The translations under genes and the position numbers were made by a program. The notes under the pieces were generated by a model that had not been told where the DNA came from, did not search any database, and saw only the letters and a list, made by a program, of their open reading frames with translations. Positions 6,039 to 10,637 of a DNA stretch of 10,637 nt are shown here, in pieces; position 1 is the first letter of the stretch; each line of letters begins with the position of its first letter. Where the stretch lies: NCBI GenBank assembly GCA_020201485.1, contig JAIVGT010000201.1, positions 1-10,637 on the forward strand, written 5' to 3'. Source of the stretch: Halobacteriales archaeon. GTDB lineage: Archaea; Thermoplasmatota; SW-10-69-26; JACQPN01; JAIVGT01.

Positions 6039-6809
6039 ATGGCAGCGGCGACGCAGCAGCTGGCCTGGGGGCGGTTCACCCTGCGCCGCGACGCGTGGTG
6101 GCTGCAGCCCCTCCTCGTCATCCTCGGCCTCGGCGGGTTCGGCCTGTACTCCACGTACCGCGTCTTCGAGAACGCGCATTACGTGGCCGGGCTGTACCAG
6201 AGCCCGCTCGGCTCGCCCGACCTGCGCGGCTACGTGCCGTGGCTCCAGGCGTTCGTGCCGTTCACCATCAGCCCGGCGCTCCTCATCCTGCCCTTCCCGC
6301 TGCTGTTCCGCCTGACCTGCTACTATTACCGGAAGGCGTACTACCGCAGCTTCTTCACCATGCCCCCGGCCTGCGCCGTGCGCGGCGCGAGCAGCCACGC
6401 CTACCCGGGCGAGCGCGGCATCTTCCTCCTGCAGAACCTGCACCGCTTCTTCCTCTACCTCGCCATCCTCATCCTCGTCATCCTCTGGTACGACACGGCG
6501 CTCGCCTTCGGCTTGGAGACCGGGCACCTGGTCGTGGGCCTCGGCGGCTTCCTCTTCTTGGGCAATGTCATCCTCCTGAGCGGCTACACCTTCGGCTGCC
6601 ACTCGCTGCGCCATCTCGTCGGCGGCAAGCTCGACTGCTACTCGTGCGACGAGGGCAGCAAGGCGCGCTACAAGGTCTGGCAGCGCGTGAGCTGGCTGAA
6701 CACGAACCACATGGGGTGGGCGTGGGCCAGCCTGTTCAGCATCTGGGCTGTTGACTTGTTCGTGCGTTTCCTCGACATCGGGCTCATCCGTGACGTGAGG
6801 CTGCTCTGA
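6039..6809 (+). CDS. sdhC: succinate dehydrogenase membrane anchor, single five-helix type
   Basis: 256 residues. Anchors the SdhA-SdhB head to the membrane and passes electrons to quinone. Five hydrophobic helices: about 19-41, 68-92, 127-150, 160-184 and 222-246. Between helices 4 and 5 lies a Cys/His-rich segment: C187-H188, H192, C200 and C203, then N-T-N-H with H224 at the head of helix 5. The pattern (C-H-S-L-R-H, G-G-K-L-D-C-Y-S-C, S-W-L-N-T-N-H) resembles the single large anchor of the mycobacterial Sdh1 complex rather than the three-helix SdhC and SdhD of E. coli, and no separate sdhD is present. Other conserved-looking histidines are H135 and H163. It is first in the operon, and its TGA shares one base with the sdhA ATG (TGATG). 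The family is assigned from my reading of the motifs and from the operon. Confidence 0.85.
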   Translation: MAAATQQLAWGRFTLRRDAWWLQPLLVILGLGGFGLYSTYRVFENAHYVAGLYQSPLGSPDLRGYVPWLQAFVPFTISPALLILPFPLLFRLTCYYYRKAYYRSFFTMPPACAVRGASSHAYPGERGIFLLQNLHRFFLYLAILILVILWYDTALAFGLETGHLVVGLGGFLFLGNVILLSGYTFGCHSLRHLVGGKLDCYSCDEGSKARYKVWQRVSWLNTNHMGWAWASLFSIWAVDLFVRFLDIGLIRDVRLL

Positions 6810-8629
6810 TGCAGTACCGCATCGAGGCCTTCGACGTCGTCGTCGTGGGCGCGGGAGGAGCGGGGCTGCGCGCGGCCATCGAGGCGAGCGCGCGGGGCAA
6901 GCGCACCGCCATCATCTGCAAGAGCCTGCTCGGCAAGGCGCACACCGTCATGGCCGAGGGCGGCGTGGCTGCCGCGCTGCGCAACGTGGACGAGCGCGAC
7001 AACTGGCAGGTGCACTTCCGCGACACGATGCGCGGCGGCAAGTTCCTGAACAACTGGCGCATGGCGCAGCTGCATGCCCAGGAGGCGCCGGAGCGCGTGC
7101 GCGAACTGGAGAGATGGGGCGCGGTGTTCGACCGCACGAAGGACGGCTGGATCAACCAGCGCAACTTCGGCGGCCACGCCTACCCGCGCCTGGCCCACGT
7201 CGGCGACCGCACCGGGCTGGAGATCATCCGCACCCTGCAGGACAAGGGCGTGCACGGCGGCATCGCGGTGTTCATGGAGCACACCGTGGTCAAGCTGTTC
7301 AAGTCCGAGGGGCGCATCTGCGGCGCGCTGTGCTACGAGCGCGAGACGGGCCGCTTCCTCCTGTTCAAGTGCAAGGCCATCGTGCTCGCGACGGGCGGCG
7401 TCGGCCGCTGCTACAAGGTCACGAGCAACTCCTGGGAATACACGGGCGATGGCCAAGCGCTCGGCTATGAGGCGGGCGCCGACCTGATGGACATGGAGTT
7501 CACGCAGTTCCACCCCACGGCCATGGTCTGGCCGCCGAGCGTGAAGGGCATCCTCGTCACCGAGGGCGTGCGCGGCGAGGGAGGCATCCTGCGCAACAGC
7601 AAGGGCGAGCGCTTCATGTTCAAGTACATCAGCCCGCTGTTCGCGAAGGAGACCGCGGACACGGAGGAGGAGGCGAAGCGCTGGCTCGAGGGGGACAAGG
7701 CCGCGCGCCGCCCGCCGGAGCTGCTCACGCGCGACGAGGTGGCGCGCGCCATCCGCAACGAGGTGAAGCAAGGCCGGGGCACGAAGCACGGCGGCGTGTT
7801 CCTCGACATCAGCTGGCGCGACCCGGCGTTCGTCAAGGCCAAGCTCCCGAGCATGTACCACCAGTTCAAGGAGCTCGCCGGGGTGGACATCACGAAGGAG
7901 CCCATGGAGGTGGGCCCGACGATGCACTACCACATGGGCGGCCTGCGCGTGGACGCGGAGAGCGCCATGACGACCGTGCCCGGCCTGTTCGCCGCCGGCG
8001 AGGTCGCCGCTGGGCTGCACGGCGCGAACCGGCTGGGTGGGAACAGCCTGAGCGACCTGCTCGTCTTCGGCAAGCGCGCCGGCGAGTTCGCCGCGACGTG
8101 GGCGGAGCGGCACGAGGCGCGCGAGCCGGACGCGGCCGAGGTCGGCGCGGCGCTGCAGGGCGCGATGGCCCCGCTGGAGCGCGAGCAAGGCGAGAACCCG
8201 TTCGCGCTGCAAGCGGAATTGCAGCAGGTCATGCAGGATCTCGTGGGCATGATCCGGGAGCGCGGCGAGCTGGGGCAGGCCGTGGAGCGCATCCAGGAGC
8301 TGAAGAAGCGCGCCCAGCAGTGCGCCGCGCCCGGCAACCGCATGTACAACGCCGGCTGGCACACCGCCCTCGACATCCAGCACCTGCTCGTCAGCGCCGA
8401 GGCCATCACGCGCAGCGCCCTGCTCCGGGAGGAGTCGCGCGGCGCGCACACGCGCGACGATTTCCCGCAGACGGACAAGGAGAAGTGGAGCAAGGTGAAC
8501 GTGCTGTGCCGCCCGGGCGCGGACGGTGCGATGAGCGTCACGACCGAGCCCCTGCCCGCCTGGCCCGACGACGCGCGCAAGCTCATCGAAGGCACGCTCG
8601 AAGCCGTGACCACGAAGGAGGCCGCCTGA
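6809..8629 (+). CDS. sdhA: succinate dehydrogenase/fumarate reductase flavoprotein subunit
   Basis: 606 residues (E. coli SdhA has 588). Oxidises succinate to fumarate with covalently bound FAD. Visible motifs: dinucleotide-binding G-A-G-G-A-G-L (14-20); K-A-H-T-V-M-A-E-G-G with H45, the position of the histidine that carries FAD in SdhA; Q-F-H-P-T-A (233-238); T-E-G-V-R-G-E-G-G (251-259); R-D-E-V-A-R-A-I with R308 as the likely catalytic arginine; H-Y-H-M-G-G around H373; and G-E-V-A-A-G-L-H-G-A-N-R-L-G-G-N-S-L with R408 in the substrate site. No signal or membrane segment, so it faces the cytoplasm. R-P-P-E-L-L near 301-306, before R308, again recalls the actinobacterial Sdh1 type. It is coupled to both neighbours by TGATG junctions. 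Direction (SDH or FRD) cannot be told from sequence alone. Confidence 0.97.
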   Translation: MQYRIEAFDVVVVGAGGAGLRAAIEASARGKRTAIICKSLLGKAHTVMAEGGVAAALRNVDERDNWQVHFRDTMRGGKFLNNWRMAQLHAQEAPERVRELERWGAVFDRTKDGWINQRNFGGHAYPRLAHVGDRTGLEIIRTLQDKGVHGGIAVFMEHTVVKLFKSEGRICGALCYERETGRFLLFKCKAIVLATGGVGRCYKVTSNSWEYTGDGQALGYEAGADLMDMEFTQFHPTAMVWPPSVKGILVTEGVRGEGGILRNSKGERFMFKYISPLFAKETADTEEEAKRWLEGDKAARRPPELLTRDEVARAIRNEVKQGRGTKHGGVFLDISWRDPAFVKAKLPSMYHQFKELAGVDITKEPMEVGPTMHYHMGGLRVDAESAMTTVPGLFAAGEVAAGLHGANRLGGNSLSDLLVFGKRAGEFAATWAERHEAREPDAAEVGAALQGAMAPLEREQGENPFALQAELQQVMQDLVGMIRERGELGQAVERIQELKKRAQQCAAPGNRMYNAGWHTALDIQHLLVSAEAITRSALLREESRGAHTRDDFPQTDKEKWSKVNVLCRPGADGAMSVTTEPLPAWPDDARKLIEGTLEAVTTKEAA

Positions 8630-9405
8630 TGGCGCAGCGTGGCAACGTCACGATGCGCCTGTGGCGCGGCACGGCCGCCGGCGGGCAGTTCGTGGACTAC
8701 CAAGTCGCGCGGGAGGAAGGCATGGTCGTGCTCGACGCCGTCCATGCCGTCCAGGCGCAGCAGGCCAACGACCTCAGCGTGCGCTGGAACTGCAAGGCGG
8801 GGAAGTGCGGCTCGTGCAGCGCCGAGGTCAACGGCTACCCGCGGCTCATGTGCATGACGCGGCTCGACCTCTTCGACCCCGGCGAGCCCATCACCGTCGC
8901 GCCGCTCAAGACCTTCCCCCTCGTGAAGGACCTGGTCACGAACGTGCGCTGGAACTTCGAGAGCGCGAAGCGCATCCCGCCCCTGAAGCCAGGGCCGCTC
9001 ACCGCAGAGGAGCAGCGCAAGGGCGAGTTCCAGATGATGCAGCAGGACGTGGACCGCATCCAGGAGTTCCGGAAGTGCATCGAGTGCTTCCTGTGCCAGG
9101 ACACGTGCCACGTGCTGCGCGACGCCCAGGACACGGACAAGTTCTTCGGCCCGCGCCAGATGATCCGCCTCGCGAACCTGGAGATGCACCCCAAGGACAG
9201 CGCGGACCGCATCCCGATGATCAAGAAGGAGGCCGGGGTGGGCATGTGCAACATCACGAAGTGCTGCACCGAGGTCTGCCCCGAGCACATCCGCATCACG
9301 GACAACGGCATCATCCCGCTCAAGGAGCGCGTCGTGGACCGCTACTACGACCCGGTCACCATGCTCCTGAACGCGCTCCGGCCGGGGAACACGAAGCTCC
9401 GATAG
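8629..9405 (+). CDS. sdhB: succinate dehydrogenase/fumarate reductase iron-sulfur subunit
   Basis: 258 residues. Carries electrons from FAD to the membrane anchor through three clusters. The ligands are all visible: 2Fe-2S C55, C60, C63 and C75 (C-K-A-G-K-C-G-S-C and L-M-C); then C150, C153, C156, C160, C207, C213 and C217. These match the E. coli SdhB cysteines (149, 152, 155, 159, 206, 212, 216) shifted by one, so by analogy the 4Fe-4S cluster uses 150/153/156/217 and the 3Fe-4S cluster uses 160/207/213. C212 is an extra cysteine beside a ligand. No membrane helix. ATG at 8629 overlaps the sdhA stop (TGATG); the same frame stays open upstream into sdhA, but that part is a shadow. It is the last gene of the operon, and 64 bases follow before the next gene. 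Confidence 0.97.
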   Translation: MAQRGNVTMRLWRGTAAGGQFVDYQVAREEGMVVLDAVHAVQAQQANDLSVRWNCKAGKCGSCSAEVNGYPRLMCMTRLDLFDPGEPITVAPLKTFPLVKDLVTNVRWNFESAKRIPPLKPGPLTAEEQRKGEFQMMQQDVDRIQEFRKCIECFLCQDTCHVLRDAQDTDKFFGPRQMIRLANLEMHPKDSADRIPMIKKEAGVGMCNITKCCTEVCPEHIRITDNGIIPLKERVVDRYYDPVTMLLNALRPGNTKLR

Positions 9406-9469
9406 CTTCTTCCGGTGTGCGCCATCGCGCGACAAAGGCCATGACCCGGCGCGCCCAGCCTGGCCTGCG

Positions 9470-10069
9470 ATGCGCCCGGCGAGCTGGCTGGCCTTCGCCG
9501 TGAGCCTGGCCGGCTCCGTCCTGCTCGCCGGCGCGCACGACCTCCTCACCCCGCCCCTCGTGCCCCTGCGGGAGCTCCCGCAGCGCGAGGGACAGGAAGT
9601 CCGCATCGAGGCCACCGTCGCGCGCAGCACCGCCCTCGCCCTGGGCGGCCAGCTCGCCCAGCTCAGCGACGGCACCGGCCATGCCGCGGCCTGGCTCCGC
9701 GCGTCCGACCCGCTCGCCGGCGCGCGCCTCCTCGTCCGGGGCATCGTCGAGCGCGACCGCGTCGGGATGCAGGTGCGCGCCGTGGCCATCGACGTGCTGC
9801 GCCCCCCGACCGTGCCCATCCCGGCGGAGGAGCTGGTCCGCGTCGCGCCCGCGCTGTCCGGCCAGCCCGTCGAGGCATCGGGCGAGCTCCGCGCCCGGAC
9901 GGGCGGCCTCGCCCTCGCCGGCGGCGATGCGTCCATCCCCGTGCTCGGCTTGCAGGCCTGGCAATCCGACGGCCTGCTCGGCATCGAGGTGCGCGTCCGC
10001 GCCGTGGTGCAGTACGACGCGCCGCACGCGCGCTACGTGCTCGAGGCGAGCGAGGTGCAGCCGCGATGA
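9470..10069 (+). CDS. exported protein with two OB-fold-like domains
   Basis: 199 residues. An N-terminal signal or anchor helix (about 5-22) is followed by two beta-rich halves. The first (about 36-112) reads like a nucleic-acid-type OB fold: E-G-Q-E-V-R-I-E-A-T-V-A-R, then L-A-Q-L-S-D-G-T-G-H, then A-R-L-L-V-R-G-I-V. The second (about 125-197) has a similar strand pattern but weaker motifs, G-Q-P-V-E-A-S-G-E-L and I-E-V-R-V-R-A-V-V. There are no cysteines. An OB fold outside the membrane is unlikely to bind chromosomal DNA, so it may bind extracellular nucleic acid or another ligand, or serve the next protein. Its stop overlaps the next ATG as ATGA, which points to a shared function with the TctA-like gene. 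The ATG at 9470 has no SD. The fold is inferred from pattern, not from a search. Confidence 0.65.
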   Translation: MRPASWLAFAVSLAGSVLLAGAHDLLTPPLVPLRELPQREGQEVRIEATVARSTALALGGQLAQLSDGTGHAAAWLRASDPLAGARLLVRGIVERDRVGMQVRAVAIDVLRPPTVPIPAEELVRVAPALSGQPVEASGELRARTGGLALAGGDASIPVLGLQAWQSDGLLGIEVRVRAVVQYDAPHARYVLEASEVQPR

Positions 10070-10637
10070 TGGCGCTGCTGCTGGGCGCGCTGGCCGGCGG
10101 GCTCGTCGGAGCGTGCGCGGGCCTGCTGCCCGGCCTGCATCCGAACGCCGTCGCGGCCCTGCTCCTCGGCGCGCTGCCCGCGCTCCCCGCGCTGCCCGAG
10201 CCGCTCGCCGCCGCGGTCGTGGCCATGAGCGTGGCGCACCTCCTCGGCAGCGCCGTGCCCGCCACCTTCCTCGGCGCGCCCGCGCCCGAGCAGGGCATGT
10301 CCGTGCTCCCGGCGCAGCGCATGCTGCACGAGGGGCGCGCGGTGGAGGCGGTGGAGCTGGGCGTCCTCGGCGCGTGCGCTGGGGCCCTGGCCGCGCTCCT
10401 CCTCGCGCTCCCCTTGCGCCTCGCGCTGGGCGCGGACGGCGAAGGCTACCGCTGGCTGGAGCCGGCGCTCCCGGTCTTCCTCGTCGCGCTCGTCGTCGTG
10501 CTCCTCGGCACGGAGCGCAAGCGCGTCCCGTCGCGCCGCGCCGTGCGCGCCCTGCCCTTCGCCGAGCCCGGCCACGTCGCGGTCGCCGGCGTTCTGCGCG
10601 AGCGGCGGGGGGACGTGCTCTTCACCGACACCGGCCG
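10066..10637 (+). CDS. DUF112/TctA-like multi-pass membrane protein, 3' end outside window
   Basis: 190 residues are visible and the frame is still open at the window edge. Hydrophobic segments with glycines fill about 2-20, 26-42, 45-63, 94-118 and 130-147. Two features point to the archaeal DUF112/TctA-like group (related to the large permease of tripartite tricarboxylate transporters): G-L-L-P-G-L-H-P-N-A-V near residues 19-29 and F-L-G-A-P-A-P-E-Q-G-M-S-V-L-P-A-Q-R-M with the following G-R-A-V-E-A-V near 68-95. The usual small-subunit and binding-protein partners of bacterial Tct systems are not seen; the partner here is the OB-fold protein, joined by an ATGA overlap. ATG at 10066 or 10069 are both possible starts. 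The substrate is unknown. Confidence 0.8.
   Translation, partial: MMALLLGALAGGLVGACAGLLPGLHPNAVAALLLGALPALPALPEPLAAAVVAMSVAHLLGSAVPATFLGAPAPEQGMSVLPAQRMLHEGRAVEAVELGVLGACAGALAALLLALPLRLALGADGEGYRWLEPALPVFLVALVVVLLGTERKRVPSRRAVRALPFAEPGHVAVAGVLRERRGDVLFTDTG

Noticed and set aside
6668..8449. 593-codon minus-strand open frame opposite sdhA
   Set aside because: It mirrors sdhA, whose every catalytic motif is intact on the plus strand; the antisense product is low-complexity.
7927..9984. 685-codon minus-strand open frame across sdhA, sdhB and the OB-fold gene
   Set aside because: It crosses three well-supported plus-strand genes and has no recognisable domain.

Overview
The window looks like part of a very GC-rich (by eye roughly 70%) archaeal chromosome, most likely from the Thermoplasmatota or a related lineage. 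The archaeal signs are a Bat-type HTH_10 regulator, TATA-like boxes about 25-30 bases upstream of starts, leaderless or SD-poor starts, tandem winged-helix proteins tethered to the membrane, and a DUF112/TctA-like protein paired with an exported OB-fold protein. This assignment is inference from gene types; no rRNA or other taxonomic marker is present.

Layout. Bases 11-697 (+) encode an HTH_10 (bacterio-opsin-activator type) regulator. It converges on a small ribbon-helix-helix (RHH) protein at 832-1071 (-), which has its own TATA box, a perfect 9+9 inverted repeat in its leader, and a second copy of the half-site further upstream. Next on the minus strand is a biotin-protein ligase lacking the DNA-binding domain (1256-1999). 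The 280-base divergent gap 2000-2279 holds a TATA-like box and two inverted repeats in front of the plus-strand genes.

Bases 2280-3986 and 4165-5963 hold two similarly built two-gene cassettes. Each has a tiny exported protein (51 or 93 aa) followed at once by a membrane-anchored one-component regulator of about 510 aa: signal peptide, extracytoplasmic domain with one cysteine pair, one transmembrane helix, and two cytoplasmic winged-helix domains. The cytoplasmic halves are clearly paralogous, whereas the outer domains differ. The small proteins share a short repeated motif. This is the least explained part of the window.

Bases 6039-9405 form a tightly coupled succinate dehydrogenase/fumarate reductase operon, sdhC-sdhA-sdhB, joined by two TGATG overlaps and driven by a near-leaderless promoter. 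It has one five-helix anchor subunit instead of a separate SdhC and SdhD, and that anchor carries a Cys/His cluster resembling the mycobacterial Sdh1 anchor. Bases 9470-10637 hold an exported double OB-fold protein overlapping by four bases with a DUF112/TctA-like multi-pass membrane protein that runs off the window.

The sdh genes supply the respiratory/TCA function. The two cassettes just upstream look like envelope-sensing transcriptional switches and could regulate themselves, the sdh operon or distant genes; the sequence does not show which. No tRNA, rRNA, CRISPR array, insertion sequence or integrase was seen.
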